A DNA stretch of 38,031 nucleotides from Hyphomonas sp. (GTDB taxonomy: Bacteria > Pseudomonadota > Alphaproteobacteria > Caulobacterales > Hyphomonadaceae), in NCBI RefSeq assembly GCF_013823385.1, contig NZ_PNMA01000032.1:1-38031 (forward strand), in the 5' to 3' direction. This document shows positions 8,163-18,460 of the stretch, piece after piece. The first letter of the stretch is position 1. Every line of letters begins with the position of its first letter. The translations under genes were made by a program, and so were the position numbers. The notes under the pieces are model-generated. The model saw nothing but the letters and a program-made list of their open reading frames with translations, did no database searches and was not told the DNA's origin.

Positions 8163-8371
8163 CAGCGTTTGGGTGCCAGCCTCTGGGAGGCCGCTTCGGC
8201 ATCCCAGTAGGCTTCCTGCAGATCGACGCTCCAATAGCGCAGGGCGCCGAGGGGGATTTTGCGGCCAGTGACCGCGCATGTGACGTAACTTCCGGCAGAT
8301 ACCTGCTCGAAGTCGTTGTCGCCAAAGATCAGGCGCGCCTCGCCGCCATCGGAACCGGGTCGTGTAAGCAT
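8162..8371 (-). CDS. DUF2093 family protein
   Basis: 69 residues starting MLTRPGSDGGEARLIFGDND. The core GSYVTCAVTGRKIPLGALRYWSVDLQEAY (written here as GSYVTCAVTGRKIPL and LRYWSVDLQEAY) matches my recollection of DUF2093, a short alphaproteobacterial family of unknown function. An in-frame TTG ten codons upstream is a less likely start. It overlaps the M23 peptidase start by one base, so it leads that operon. It is divergent from recA, with about 155 bp between the two starts, so both promoters lie there. Confidence 0.82.
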   Translation of the reverse strand: MLTRPGSDGGEARLIFGDNDFEQVSAGSYVTCAVTGRKIPLGALRYWSVDLQEAYWDAEAASQRLAPKR

Positions 8372-8422
8372 GAGCGCATCTTGCCTGAAAAAGGGGGGCA
8401 AGGAAAGTCAGGTTGTTCACAA

Positions 8423-8456
8423 GTTTCTACTTTGTTCTCCAGAACAAACATGGTAC
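8423..8456 (+). promoter_or_regulatory. Candidate LexA (SOS) operator region of recA
   Basis: Positions 8431-8448 form a palindrome with perfect 8-base arms, TTTGTTCT-CC-AGAACAAA. Its halves belong to two near-matches of the alphaproteobacterial SOS direct repeat GTTC-N7-GTTC. GTTT-N7-GTTC lies at 8423-8437. GAAC-N7-GTAC lies at 8442-8456, on the opposite orientation. Each has at least one mismatch. The site lies 70-100 bp upstream of the recA start and could overlap a TTGTTC/TACATC promoter (8432-8437 and 8454-8459). The assignment is inferred. Confidence 0.5.
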
Positions 8457-8526
8457 ATCCGCGATTGAGATGGCAATCGGGGGCCTTGCCAAACGCGCCC
8501 TCATGGTAGACCTAAGGAGACGACTC

Positions 8527-9621
<1,095 letters not shown>

Positions 9622-9669
9622 CATGACAGGCTTCCGGTCCTCTATCTGATCTCCTGACCGGAAGATTCC

Positions 9670-9715
9670 CCCCTTTGCGGTACGCCGAGCTTGGCGGGCC
9701 GCAAAGGGGCCTTTA
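9670..9715 (+). terminator. Hairpin terminator after recA
   Basis: CCCCTTTGCGG (9670-9680) pairs with CCGCAAAGGGG (9699-9709). A further inner pairing CGCC/GGCG lies inside the loop. The tail is only weakly T-rich (CCTTTATA). It sits about 50 bp after the recA stop and 90 bp before alaS, so alaS may have its own promoter or depend on readthrough. Confidence 0.7.
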
Positions 9716-9798
9716 TATCGCCGGTGTAATCAAGTGCCGGTTTCCTGTCTGATTCCGGCATATCCTTTTGTTGAACCGGTAAGGGCCAGAAACGACAC

Positions 9799-12444
9799 AT
9801 GAACGGCGTCAATGATATCCGGGAAACTTTCCTCGGCTTTTTCGAGAAGAACGGGCATGCCCGGCGCCCGTCGGCGCCGCTGGTGCCGCAGAACGATCCC
9901 ACGCTCCTGTTCGTGAATGCGGGCATGGTGCCCTTCAAGAACATCTTCACGGGCGCCGAGAAGCCGTTCGCCCCGCGCGCCACGACCTCGCAGAAATGCG
10001 TCCGCGCCGGCGGCAAGCATAATGACCTCGACAATGTCGGCTATACCGCCCGCCACCACACCTTCTTTGAAATGCTGGGGAACTTCTCCTTCGGCGATTA
10101 TTTCAAGGATGACGCCATCGCCCTCGCCTGGGAGCTGGTGACGAAGGAATACGGGCTGGATGCGAGGCGCCTGCTGGTCACCGTCTATGCCGAAGATGAT
10201 GAGGCCGCGGCCATCTGGAAGAAAGTGGCAGGGTTTGACGATTCCAGGATCATCCGCATCGCCACCAGCGACAATTTCTGGTCGATGGGCGATACCGGCC
10301 CCTGCGGGCCCTGTTCGGAAATCTTTTTCGATCATGGCGACAAGGTCTGGGGTGGCCCGCCCGGCAGCGCCGAGCAGGATGGCGACCGGTTCATCGAGAT
10401 ATGGAACCTCGTCTTCATGCAGTTCGAGCAGCATGAGGGCGGCGCGCGCACCAACCTGCCCAAGCCCTCCATCGATACCGGCATGGGGCTGGAGCGGGTG
10501 GCCGCTGTGCTGCAGGGCGTTCACAACAATTATGACATCGACCTCTTCAGGGCGCTGATTGCGGCCGAGGAAGAAGTCTATGGCCAGAAGGCCGCTGGCG
10601 ACCAGACCGCCTCTTTCCGCGTCATCGCCGACCATCTGCGTACCTCCGCCTTCCTCGTCGCCGATGGCGTGCTGCCCTCGAATGAAGGCCGCGGCTATGT
10701 GCTGCGCCGGATCATGCGCCGCGCCATGCGCCATGGCCACATGCTCGGCGCGCGCGAGCCGCTGATGCACAGGCTGGTGCCGGCCCTGATCGCTGAAATG
10801 GGCAAGGCCTATCCCGAGCTTGGCCGCGCCAAGGTCGCCATTGAAGCGGCGATTGAACAGGAAGAGGCCCGCTTCCAGCGCACGCTGGGCAATGGTCTCA
10901 GCCTGCTGGACAAGGCCGTTTCCGAGCTTGCGCCCGGCGCCGCGCTGCCCGGCGATGTGGCTTTCCGCCTGTCGGACACTTACGGCTTCCCGCTCGATCT
11001 GACGCAGGACATCCTGCGCGGCCGCGGCCTTGAGGTCGATGTGGCCGGCTTCGAAACGGCGCTCGACGCCCAGCGCGAGACCAGCCGCGCGGGCGGATTC
11101 TCCTCAGGCGATCAGGCGACGGACGAAATCTGGTTCTCGGTGCGCGACGGCAAGGGCGCCACGAAGTTCACCGGCTATGCCGGCACGTCCGGCGAGGGCA
11201 AGCTCGTGGCCATCGCCACCGGCGGCGCGCTGACCGAGACACTGGCCGCAGGCCCGGCCGAACTCGTGTTCGATACGACGCCCTTCTATGCCGAATCCGG
11301 CGGGCAGGCGGGCGATCATGGCGAAATCGTTTTCGATGGCGGCGCCCGTTTCATCGTGCGCGACGTTCAGAAACGCGCCGGCGACCTGCATGTGCATATC
11401 GGTGAGCTGGTGTCGGGCTCGGTCAAGACGGGCGCCAAGGCGCAGATGACCGTCAATGCCGCGCGCCGCAAGGCGATCATGGCCAACCATTCGGCCACCC
11501 ACCTGATGCATGCCGCGCTGCGCCGTGTGCTGGGCGAGCATGTCACGCAGAAGGGCTCGCTGGTGGAGGCAGACCGTTTCCGGTTTGACTTTTCGCATGG
11601 CGCGCCGGTCACACCGGCCCAGCTGGAGGCGATCGAGGATCAGGTCAACGCCCAGATCCGCGCCAATATCGAAACCGGCATCAAGGTGACGACGCCCGAA
11701 AAGGCGATCGAGGCAGGCGCGCTGGCCCTCTTCGGTGAGAAGTATGGTGATGAAGTCCGTGTGCTGTCGATGGGCGAGCCCGGCGAGGGTGACCGGCCCT
11801 ATTCGGTGGAGCTGTGCGGCGGCACGCACGTGTCCCGCTCCGGCGATATTGCCGTCTTCACGATCATTTCCGAAAGCGGTGTGTCGGCCGGTATCCGGCG
11901 GATCGAGGCAACAACGGGCGCCGAGGCGCTGGCCTATCTGAAAGGCCGCGCGCAGATTGCCGCAGACATTGCCGAGAGCCTCAAAGTTCCGCTCAAGGAT
12001 CTTCCGCGCCGCGTCGCTTCGCTCACTGAAGAGCGCCGCACGCTCGAGCGTGAGCTCAGCGATGCCAAGCGCAAGCTCGCCATGGGCGGTGGCGGCGGCG
12101 CGCCCGCCGGGCCCGAAGTCATCAATGGCGTGAACCTGATCGCCCGCGTCGCCGAAGGCGTTGGCGGCAAGGAGCTGCGCGCGCTGGTGGATGAAGCCAA
12201 ATCCAAGATCGGCTCGGGCGTTGTGGTGTTTGTCGGTACCGATGGCGGCAAGGCCGGCGTCGCGATCGGGGTCACCAAAGACCTGACGGACAAATTCTCC
12301 GCCGTCGAGCTGGTGAAGTCGGCCGCTGCGGCCATCGGTGGCCAGGGCGGTGGCGGGCGCCCGGATATGGCGCAGGCCGGCGGCCCGGATGCCGACAAGG
12401 CCAATGACGCGCTCGAGGCTGTTCGCGCCGCGCTGAAGGGCTGA
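9799..12444 (+). CDS. alaS: Alanyl-tRNA synthetase
   Basis: 881 residues, normal length. It charges tRNA-Ala and edits Ser/Gly mischarging. The class II catalytic domain is at the N-terminus ([59 protein letters not shown], the latter beginning near residue 74). The editing domain contains [12 protein letters not shown] and [11 protein letters not shown], which carry the zinc-binding His/Cys. The C-terminal oligomerisation/C-Ala part is Gly-rich ([26 protein letters not shown]). Transcription ends at the strong hairpin just downstream. Confidence 0.98.
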   Translation: MNGVNDIRETFLGFFEKNGHARRPSAPLVPQNDPTLLFVNAGMVPFKNIFTGAEKPFAPRATTSQKCVRAGGKHNDLDNVGYTARHHTFFEMLGNFSFGDYFKDDAIALAWELVTKEYGLDARRLLVTVYAEDDEAAAIWKKVAGFDDSRIIRIATSDNFWSMGDTGPCGPCSEIFFDHGDKVWGGPPGSAEQDGDRFIEIWNLVFMQFEQHEGGARTNLPKPSIDTGMGLERVAAVLQGVHNNYDIDLFRALIAAEEEVYGQKAAGDQTASFRVIADHLRTSAFLVADGVLPSNEGRGYVLRRIMRRAMRHGHMLGAREPLMHRLVPALIAEMGKAYPELGRAKVAIEAAIEQEEARFQRTLGNGLSLLDKAVSELAPGAALPGDVAFRLSDTYGFPLDLTQDILRGRGLEVDVAGFETALDAQRETSRAGGFSSGDQATDEIWFSVRDGKGATKFTGYAGTSGEGKLVAIATGGALTETLAAGPAELVFDTTPFYAESGGQAGDHGEIVFDGGARFIVRDVQKRAGDLHVHIGELVSGSVKTGAKAQMTVNAARRKAIMANHSATHLMHAALRRVLGEHVTQKGSLVEADRFRFDFSHGAPVTPAQLEAIEDQVNAQIRANIETGIKVTTPEKAIEAGALALFGEKYGDEVRVLSMGEPGEGDRPYSVELCGGTHVSRSGDIAVFTIISESGVSAGIRRIEATTGAEALAYLKGRAQIAADIAESLKVPLKDLPRRVASLTEERRTLERELSDAKRKLAMGGGGGAPAGPEVINGVNLIARVAEGVGGKELRALVDEAKSKIGSGVVVFVGTDGGKAGVAIGVTKDLTDKFSAVELVKSAAAAIGGQGGGGRPDMAQAGGPDADKANDALEAVRAALKG

Positions 12445-12476
12445 TCCTTCGCGCCGCACGGCAGATATCAAATCAG

Positions 12477-12510
12477 GAGCGGCAGGGAGAGTTTCCCTGC
12501 CGCTCTTTTT
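12477..12510 (+). terminator. Rho-independent terminator after alaS
   Basis: A perfect 12-bp stem, GAGCGGCAGGGA (12477-12488) with TCCCTGCCGCTC (12494-12505), a 5-base loop and TTTTT at 12506-12510. It lies 33 bp after the alaS stop. Confidence 0.92.
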
Positions 12511-12554
12511 GTGCCTCTCTTCAACCCGGGCAAAAACGTAATAAGGTAAGTTGC

Positions 12555-12998
12555 ATGAAGAGAGACAGCCGCCTTTCCTCCGTGCTCCATGCCCTGCTGC
12601 ACATGGCCGGGCAGGATCGCCCGATGACGTCGGACGAGCTTGCGGCCTGTATGCGGACCAACCCGGTCGTCGTGCGCCGCACGATGGGGCTGCTGCGGCA
12701 GGCAGGCCTTGTCAGCTCCGAGCGCGGACATTCGGGCGGCTGGCGGATCAAGGCAGACCTTGCCGCCGTCACGCTCCGCCAGCTGCATGAGGCCCTGGGC
12801 GAGCCCACCGTCTTCGCCATCGGCAACCGGCATGAGACGCCCGACTGCCTGGTCGAGCAATCGGTCAATGCCGTGCTGGACGAAGCCTTTGCGCAGGCCG
12901 AGGCGCTGCTGCTGGAGCGGTTTGCGTCGGTAACGCTTGCCGATCTCTCGGCCGAGTTCACGCGGCGTTTCAAGGAGATCAAAGCGCCGGAGCGGTGA
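12555..12998 (+). CDS. Rrf2 family transcriptional regulator
   Basis: 147 residues. The N-terminal winged helix-turn-helix of the Rrf2 family covers about residues 5-65 (LSSVLHALLHMAG, NPVVVRRTMGLLRQAGLV, SERGHSGGWRI). The three-Cys cluster that binds Fe-S in IscR/NsrR is absent; the single Cys in the effector region is in ETPDCLVEQSV. It is thus more like the YwnA-type members, possibly thiol-responsive or without cofactor. It sits alone between the alaS terminator and tRNA-Pro, so no target is suggested by context. The ATG at 12555 follows a modest AAGGTAAG. Confidence 0.88.
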   Translation: MKRDSRLSSVLHALLHMAGQDRPMTSDELAACMRTNPVVVRRTMGLLRQAGLVSSERGHSGGWRIKADLAAVTLRQLHEALGEPTVFAIGNRHETPDCLVEQSVNAVLDEAFAQAEALLLERFASVTLADLSAEFTRRFKEIKAPER

Positions 12999-13045
12999 GA
13001 CGTTCCGGTATGGAAACCGCGGCCGGGACCCGCAGCAGGGGTCGA

Positions 13046-13122
13046 TGGTCGGAGTGAGAGGATTCGAACCTCCGGCCCCTAGCTCCCGAAGCTAGTGCTC
13101 TACCAGGCTGAGCTACACTCCG
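13046..13122 (-). tRNA. tRNA-Pro(CGG)
   Basis: A 77-base cloverleaf on the minus strand. The acceptor stem is CGGAGTG/CACTCCG, the D-arm contains AGCTCAGCCTGGTAGAGC, the anticodon stem-loop is CTAGC-TTCGGGA-GCTAG, and the T-arm contains GGTTCGAATCC. The anticodon is CGG, reading CCG. Discriminator A and the CCA end are encoded. It would read the Pro codon CCG, which is frequent in this high-GC genome. Confidence 0.96.
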
Positions 13123-13248
13123 CCGTCCATCGCCGGGCGGCCCTTGGGCTGCCCGAAGCCCGCGTGTTTACGCCGGGCCGGGGATTTTTCAAGGGGCAAA
13201 AGCGGTAGATTGGCCGCATTCGCCGCCAACCTGCCCCCGCGCGCCGAT

Positions 13249-13614
13249 TCAGGCGTCTGCGATGTCGATGACCTTGTAAGTCAGGGGAGTTTCGCCGTGA
13301 AATTCGACGGTCACATACTCGCCTTCACGGAAAATATGGTCGCCGAGGCGGTGAACGGGCTCGTCCTCGCCCTCCTCTTCCTCGTCATAGCGGAAGAACC
13401 AGCGATTGCCCCGGTGCGTCAGCCAGCCATCGGCGCGTTCGGCCGGGTCAGGATGCAGACGGTAGACGCGGGCCTCTTTGCGGTTTTCCCGCCAGGCGTC
13501 CACATCCAGGCGCCCTTCGGCGGTCAGCGGGGCGATGATCGTATAGCCCTGACCGGGCGTGGCATCGACGCCGGGATTGAGGGCAAGTTGCAGCGATATG
13601 CGCTTGAGCGACAT
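13249..13614 (-). CDS. Conserved hypothetical protein
   Basis: 121 residues starting MSLKRISLQLALNPG. It is soluble-looking, with a strongly acidic patch (YDEEEEGEDEP) in the middle and a beta-rich end (REGEYVTVEFHGETPLTYKVIDI). I do not recognise the family. AGGAGA precedes the ATG. It begins 27 bases after the stop of the universal stress protein gene, on the same strand, so they are probably cotranscribed. Clean codon use and a good ribosome site support a real gene. Confidence 0.75.
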   Translation of the reverse strand: MSLKRISLQLALNPGVDATPGQGYTIIAPLTAEGRLDVDAWRENRKEARVYRLHPDPAERADGWLTHRGNRWFFRYDEEEEGEDEPVHRLGDHIFREGEYVTVEFHGETPLTYKVIDIADA

Positions 13615-13641
13615 GGGGGTCTCCTGAAATTGAAAGGAAAA

Positions 13642-14472
13642 TCAGCGGGCGAGGGCGAGCGCCGGGGCCTCTTCGGCGGAAAGCAGCCGCCGGCTCGTGC
13701 CACCGAACAGCCGTTCGCCAATGCGCGAATGGCCATAGGCACCCGCCACGATCAGGGTTGCCCCACTGCCCTTGGCCAGCGCCAGCAGGGCAGCGGAGAC
13801 CTCGCCTTCGATGGGGGAAATGCTGGTCTTGATGCCTTTGCGCTTCAGCCAGTCTTCCAGCGAGCCGGGCTCGATACCCGGCCGGGCGCCGTCACGTTCG
13901 GCATCCTTGCGGTTCTGCGCGATGATCACTTCGCCGGCAGCCTTCAGCAGCGGCGTATGGAACCGCAGCGCGCGGGCCGCGCCGTTCGAGCCGTCCCAGC
14001 CGACGATGACGGGGCCGGGGGTATAGGGAGCGGTGCCGGCCAGAACCAGCGGCAGGCGCGCGTCCATCATCACATAGTCAAACGCGATGGAAAGCGGCTC
14101 GCCGCTGCGGGCGGCGCTGCGGGGAAAGACGATGGCGTCGGCAAGGGTAGCGGCGCTGGCGGCAGCGGCCTCGGCATTGGCGACCTGGTGAAGGAACACG
14201 CAGTCGACGCCCGGCGCAGAGCCAACGCCTTGGCGGAAGGCCGCTTCGGCCTTTTCCAGCATCTCTTTCTGCAGCTCGATGATGTTGGTGGCCGCCGCCG
14301 CCGTCAGGCCGGTCGATTCTGGCGTGGTGACGAGCATCACGGCAGCTTGCGGATCAGGCAGCGCGCAGAGCCCCGTCAGCGTGGTGCCAATGCGTTTGGC
14401 CATAGCCAGAGCAGACTGGGTGGTCTCGACATCCGTTTCCGGCGTGCCCTGAAGCATTGCGACGACTGACAT
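13642..14472 (-). CDS. Universal stress protein (UspA family)
   Basis: 276 residues, long enough for two Usp folds in tandem. The C-terminal half has the ATP-binding signature GAYGHSRIGERLFGGTSRRLL (GxxGx9G[ST]); the N-terminal half is less typical. Such proteins help survive starvation, oxidative or respiratory stress and act in the cytoplasm. AGGAGAGAACCC precedes the ATG. It lies 86 bases downstream of the leucine dehydrogenase gene on the same strand. Confidence 0.88.
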   Translation of the reverse strand: MSVVAMLQGTPETDVETTQSALAMAKRIGTTLTGLCALPDPQAAVMLVTTPESTGLTAAAATNIIELQKEMLEKAEAAFRQGVGSAPGVDCVFLHQVANAEAAAASAATLADAIVFPRSAARSGEPLSIAFDYVMMDARLPLVLAGTAPYTPGPVIVGWDGSNGAARALRFHTPLLKAAGEVIIAQNRKDAERDGARPGIEPGSLEDWLKRKGIKTSISPIEGEVSAALLALAKGSGATLIVAGAYGHSRIGERLFGGTSRRLLSAEEAPALALAR

Positions 14473-14558
14473 GGGTTCTCTCCTGCTCTGCCTGCATCTC
14501 CTGCAAGAGATGCTAGCATGAACGTAGCAGCAGAGGCATTGTTCCTGAGTAAGGAACT

Positions 14559-15614
14559 CTACTTAGGCGCTCCGGTTTTCGCCTCGGCGATACGCTTGCG
14601 GGCAATCCGGTCGGCCACGGCGTTCGCCGGCTGATCGGTGGAGAGGGCTTCATCGAGCACCTGCCCAAGCGTTTCGATCAGGCGCGTGAGCTTCCCGTCG
14701 ACCCATTCGCGCGAATAATTGCCGGAGATTTCGGCCGCCACATTGATGATGCCGCCGCCATTGATCACGTAGTCGGGGGCGTAGAGGATGCCCTTGCGGC
14801 GCAGGAACTCGCCCATTTCCGGCACGATCAGCTGGTTGTTGGCTGCCCCGGCGACGCCTTTGACGCGCAGGCGGCCGAGGGTCTTCTCATTGATCACCGC
14901 GCCCAGCGCGCAGGGGGAAAAGATGTCGGCGTCCACATCATAGATGTCGTCCGGGGGCACGATGGTCGCGCCGGTCACGGCCGAGACGGCTTTCAGGGCC
15001 TCTTCGTCGATGTCGGAAATGACGAGCTTGGCGCCCTCCTTGGCCAGGTGGTTGCAGACATGCCCGCCAACCGAGCCAACCCCCTGCACCGCGATGATGC
15101 GGCCGGAGAGATCGTCTGATCCGTAAAGGCGTTTGGCGACCTCCTTGATGCCGAGATAGACCCCCATGGCGGTGATCGGCGAGGGATCGCCGCTGGCGGC
15201 GGCGCCCTCATCCAGCCCGGCCACATAGCGGGTTTCCCTGGCAACGAGGGCCATGTCAGAGGTGTCGATGCCGACATCTTCAGCCGTGTAGTACGATCCG
15301 TTCAGGCTTTCGACCGCCCGGCCGAAGGCCCGGAACAGGGCTTCGGACTTGTCCTGGCGCGGGTCGCCCCAGATCACCGCCTTGCCGCCGCCGAGGGGAA
15401 GATCCGCCATGGCATTCTTGAAGCTCATGCCCTGGGAGAGGCGCAGCGCGTCCGTCAGCATGGCGTCGCCGCTGGCATATTTCCACATGCGGCAGCCCCC
15501 GGCCGCCGGGCCCAGAGCGGTGGAATGGACGGCGATGATGCATTTCAGCCCGCTGCCGGCATCGTGAAAAGCATGAACGCCCTCATGGGCGTCGAATGAG
15601 GGGTGATCGAACAT
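14559..15614 (-). CDS. Leucine/Glu/Phe/Val dehydrogenase family enzyme
   Basis: 351 residues, matching leucine dehydrogenases in length. It carries out NAD-dependent oxidative deamination of a branched-chain amino acid (or the reverse). The N-terminal catalytic domain has SFKNAMADLPLGGGKAVI; Lys66 and Lys78 match the substrate-binding and catalytic lysines. The C-terminal Rossmann domain contains VQGVGSVGGHVCNHLAKEGA. The ATG at 15614 is preferred over an in-frame TTG seven codons upstream, though neither has a strong ribosome site. It is divergent from trkH, with about 150 bp between them. Confidence 0.92.
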   Translation of the reverse strand: MFDHPSFDAHEGVHAFHDAGSGLKCIIAVHSTALGPAAGGCRMWKYASGDAMLTDALRLSQGMSFKNAMADLPLGGGKAVIWGDPRQDKSEALFRAFGRAVESLNGSYYTAEDVGIDTSDMALVARETRYVAGLDEGAAASGDPSPITAMGVYLGIKEVAKRLYGSDDLSGRIIAVQGVGSVGGHVCNHLAKEGAKLVISDIDEEALKAVSAVTGATIVPPDDIYDVDADIFSPCALGAVINEKTLGRLRVKGVAGAANNQLIVPEMGEFLRRKGILYAPDYVINGGGIINVAAEISGNYSREWVDGKLTRLIETLGQVLDEALSTDQPANAVADRIARKRIAEAKTGAPK

Positions 15615-15763
15615 GACGGGCCAGATTGGTTGCAACTGAAACAGGTTGCCAGCGCTCTAGCCGGGCGGGCGCCGTTAGGTCAACTGGTGGGCCCAGCCCT
15701 GCAGCTCACGACCCGTCCCATATTGACACCTTTTCAGGGAATGAGGCGTAAGGTGCCCGCCGA

Positions 15764-17218
15764 ATGCAGCTGCGCCCGGTCCTCCTCGCTCTCGGCATCA
15801 TGACCGTCCTCCTTGCAGGGGCGATGGTTCCGTGCGCGCTGCTTGACCTCGCCGACCAGAATCAGGACGCACATGTCTTCTGGCTTTCCTCCTTTGCGTC
15901 GGGCCTGGTGGGCGCGCTGCTCTGGGTGCTGGCGCGCGGCGGGGACACGCGCATCGGCCAGCGGGAGACCTTCCTGCTGACCGTGGCGGTCTGGGTGCTG
16001 GTGCCAGCCGTCGCTGCCGTGCCGTTTGTGGTCTCCGGCATTTCCGTTACCGACGCGATCTTCGAGGCCGTATCGGGCCTGACGACCACGGGCGCGACGG
16101 TGCTCTCCGGTCTCGACGACATGCCGCGCGGCCTGCTGCTCTGGCGCGGCATCCTGCAATGGATCGGCGGTATCGGCATCGTCGTCACGGCCGTGGCTAT
16201 CCTGCCCCAGCTGCGGGTCGGCGGGATGCAGCTTTTCCAGATCGAAAGCTCCGACATCACCGGCAAGTTCCTGCCAAGGATCACCGACATCGCAGCCTAT
16301 ATGGGCCTCACCTATCTGATCATTTCCTGCGCCTGCGCCTTTTCCTATGGGCTCGCCGGCATGAACTGGTTCGATGCCACCGTGCATGCCATGTCGACGG
16401 TCTCGGCGGGGGGCTTTGCCAATTATGACGCCTCCTTCGGCCACGAAACCCTTCGCCCGGCGATGGGGCCTGCCATTGTCTTCATGGCGCTCGCCGGACT
16501 GCCGTTTTCGCTGTTGACGATGCTGGTGCTGCAGGGACGCATCCGGCCGATGCTGCGCGATCCCCAGCCCCGGCTCTATTTTGCGCTTTTGCTGACCTTC
16601 AGCGCCATCATTGTCATCTGGCATGAGGCGGTGGTGGAGCCGCCGGTCTTCGACCATATGTTCCACGGCATCACGGAAACCACGTTCAACATAGTCTCCG
16701 TCATGACCGGCACAGGCTATGCCTCGACCGCCTATGACACCTGGGGACAGCCCGCCGTCATCGTCTTCCTGCTGGCGACGTTTATGGGCGGCTGCGCGGG
16801 GTCTGCCTCCTGCGGCATGAAGATGTTCCGGCTTGAGATTACGGCCAAGGCGCTGGTGGCCTGGTCGCAGCGGATGGTGCAGCCCCACCGGCGCACGCCG
16901 GTGCGCTATGCCGGCAAGCCGGTTGATGAAGAGACGCTGCAGTCGGTGATGGTCTTCATGTTCCTCTACCTCACCACCTTCATGGTGGCTGCCGCGCTCC
17001 TGTCCTTTACGGGGCTGGATGCGCTGAGCGCGATTTCGGCCTCGGCCACGATGGTGTCGAATGTCGGGCCGGGGCTTGGGCCGGTGGTGGGGCCTTCGTC
17101 CAACTTTGCCAGCGTTACAGACTTCGCCAAATGGGTCTGCTCGGCGGCGATGCTGCTGGGCCGGCTGGAATTTGTGGCGGTGTTCGTGGTGCTGACCGGC
17201 CGTTTCTGGCGCGGCTAG
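15764..17218 (+). CDS. trkH: TrkH/KtrB family potassium uptake protein
   Basis: 484 residues of integral membrane protein with four pore-loop repeats. The filter segments are visible as GLTTTGAT, STVSAGGF, VMTGTGYAS and MVSNVGPGLG, each with the filter Gly. It forms the K+-translocating subunit in the inner membrane and normally works with a cytoplasmic TrkA; no trkA is in the window. It ends 4 bases inside the convergent TauE/SafE gene. Length is normal for TrkH. Confidence 0.95.
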   Translation: MQLRPVLLALGIMTVLLAGAMVPCALLDLADQNQDAHVFWLSSFASGLVGALLWVLARGGDTRIGQRETFLLTVAVWVLVPAVAAVPFVVSGISVTDAIFEAVSGLTTTGATVLSGLDDMPRGLLLWRGILQWIGGIGIVVTAVAILPQLRVGGMQLFQIESSDITGKFLPRITDIAAYMGLTYLIISCACAFSYGLAGMNWFDATVHAMSTVSAGGFANYDASFGHETLRPAMGPAIVFMALAGLPFSLLTMLVLQGRIRPMLRDPQPRLYFALLLTFSAIIVIWHEAVVEPPVFDHMFHGITETTFNIVSVMTGTGYASTAYDTWGQPAVIVFLLATFMGGCAGSASCGMKMFRLEITAKALVAWSQRMVQPHRRTPVRYAGKPVDEETLQSVMVFMFLYLTTFMVAAALLSFTGLDALSAISASATMVSNVGPGLGPVVGPSSNFASVTDFAKWVCSAAMLLGRLEFVAVFVVLTGRFWRG

Positions 17219-18039
17219 AGACCAGCAGCCTGCCAAAGCATCCGGGCTGAAACCACGGCCAGAAGAATACCGAACAGGCGGCGCAGCCGGTCTGCGTTGA
17301 GCTTGTGGGCAAGGGCGGCGCCCACCGGCGCCATCAGCACGGTGAACACCGAGATCAGCGCAAAGGCGGGCAGGTTGACGAAGCCTGCCGAGAAGGGCGG
17401 CAGCCCGTCCCGTCCCCAGCCGACGATGATGGCGGCCATCGCGCCGGGTAGGCCAATGGCGACGCCCCAGCCGGCGGCGGTGGCCACGGCCCGGTGCATC
17501 GGCATGGCGCACAGCGTCATCAGCGTGACGCCCAGCGTGCCTCCACCGATGCCCATGATGGATGAGAGCGCGCCATTGACCGATCCGATGACCGCGCGGA
17601 CGATGCCTTTCGGCATCTCGGGCGCCAGCTTCCAGTTCGGGCGGCCGAAATAGAACTGGGCGGCAAAGAGGATCAGGATCGTGCCGAAGATGCCCAGCAT
17701 CACCTGTTTGGAGAAATATCCCGCCAGCAGCATGCCGATGACGGCGCCCAGCACGATCCAGGGAGACCAGCTGCGGATGATGTCCCAGTCGACCGCGCCG
17801 CGCTTGTTGTGCGCGGCCACGCTGCGCAGCGAGGTGAGGATGATGGTGGCGAGCGATGTGGAGACGGCCACATGCATCGCCGTTTCCTCATAGCCCATGT
17901 TGGACAACAGGAAGAACAGCGTTGGTACGATCACCACACCGCCGCCAATGCCGAAAAGGCCCGCGACGAGACCGGCAAACAGGCCGGCGGCGGCAAGCGC
18001 CAGCAGCATGGTCCCGTAGGTGCTGAGAAAATCCATCAT
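17215..18039 (-). CDS. Sulfite exporter TauE/SafE family protein
   Basis: 274 residues with about eight hydrophobic segments. The TauE/SafE marks are LFAGLVAGLFGIGGGVVIVPTLF near the start and ALSSIMGIGGGTLGVTLMT in the second half. It is an inner-membrane transporter for organosulfonates, sulfite or related anions; the substrate is not evident. Two adjacent ATGs (18039, 18036) follow GGAAG. Its end overlaps the end of trkH by 4 bases (convergent). Confidence 0.93.
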   Translation of the reverse strand: MMDFLSTYGTMLLALAAAGLFAGLVAGLFGIGGGVVIVPTLFFLLSNMGYEETAMHVAVSTSLATIILTSLRSVAAHNKRGAVDWDIIRSWSPWIVLGAVIGMLLAGYFSKQVMLGIFGTILILFAAQFYFGRPNWKLAPEMPKGIVRAVIGSVNGALSSIMGIGGGTLGVTLMTLCAMPMHRAVATAAGWGVAIGLPGAMAAIIVGWGRDGLPPFSAGFVNLPAFALISVFTVLMAPVGAALAHKLNADRLRRLFGILLAVVSARMLWQAAGL

Positions 18040-18115
18040 CTTCCAGCCCTTAGCCGGGGCAGCCCCGGCTGTCGATTGAGCTTATCTTGCGCGGCGTTGA
18101 AGCGGCGAGGCGGCT

Positions 18116-18352
18116 TCAATGATGGTGGTGGTGATGGGCTTCGGTGTTGAGGCGGCCGCATTTGCCGCACTGGATGACGACGCCGTGGACATCGCGGTGG
18201 GCGACATTGATCATCAGCTTGGTCTTGCAGGCGCCGCAGCGATGGGTCTCGTCGCCGCCGCCTTCGCGCACCGGCTTGCCGGCGGTATGCTCTAGGATCT
18301 CGGCACCTTCGGCCTGTTGCGGGGTGAGGAGGATCATGTCGAACTGGGGCAT
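18116..18352 (-). CDS. Small zinc-ribbon protein with native C-terminal His6 tail
   Basis: 78 residues. A central zinc ribbon is formed by CGACK and CGKCG (two CxxC pairs about 23 residues apart). The protein then ends LNTEAHHHHHH, the six histidines coded by mixed CAT/CAC codons directly before TGA. The N-terminus is MPQFDMILLTPQQAEGAEIL. I know no specific function. The extra histidines suggest binding of Ni, Co, Zn or Cu, so metal handling or storage is possible. AAAGG lies 7 bases upstream of the ATG. The nearest neighbours are TauE/SafE downstream and DUF1489 upstream, same strand. Confidence 0.82.
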   Translation of the reverse strand: MPQFDMILLTPQQAEGAEILEHTAGKPVREGGGDETHRCGACKTKLMINVAHRDVHGVVIQCGKCGRLNTEAHHHHHH

Positions 18353-18460
18353 GGCAGAGCCTTTCTGGAGCCGGAAAACCGTATCCCTCTCCTCTCTACC
18401 AGCAGCGCAGCATTTTCAATGCCTCAGCCCGGTCAGCTGCAGGCATCTTCCGGTCAGCGC

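Noticed and set aside
8163..8420. N-terminal extension of the M23 peptidase to 398 residues
   Set aside because: It overlaps the DUF2093 gene in another frame and would bury the lipoprotein signal peptide.
15734..17512. 592-codon minus-strand frame opposite trkH
   Set aside because: It is antisense to the well-supported trkH and the end of TauE/SafE. Its translation is a run of His, Arg, Gly and Gln with no recognisable domain.
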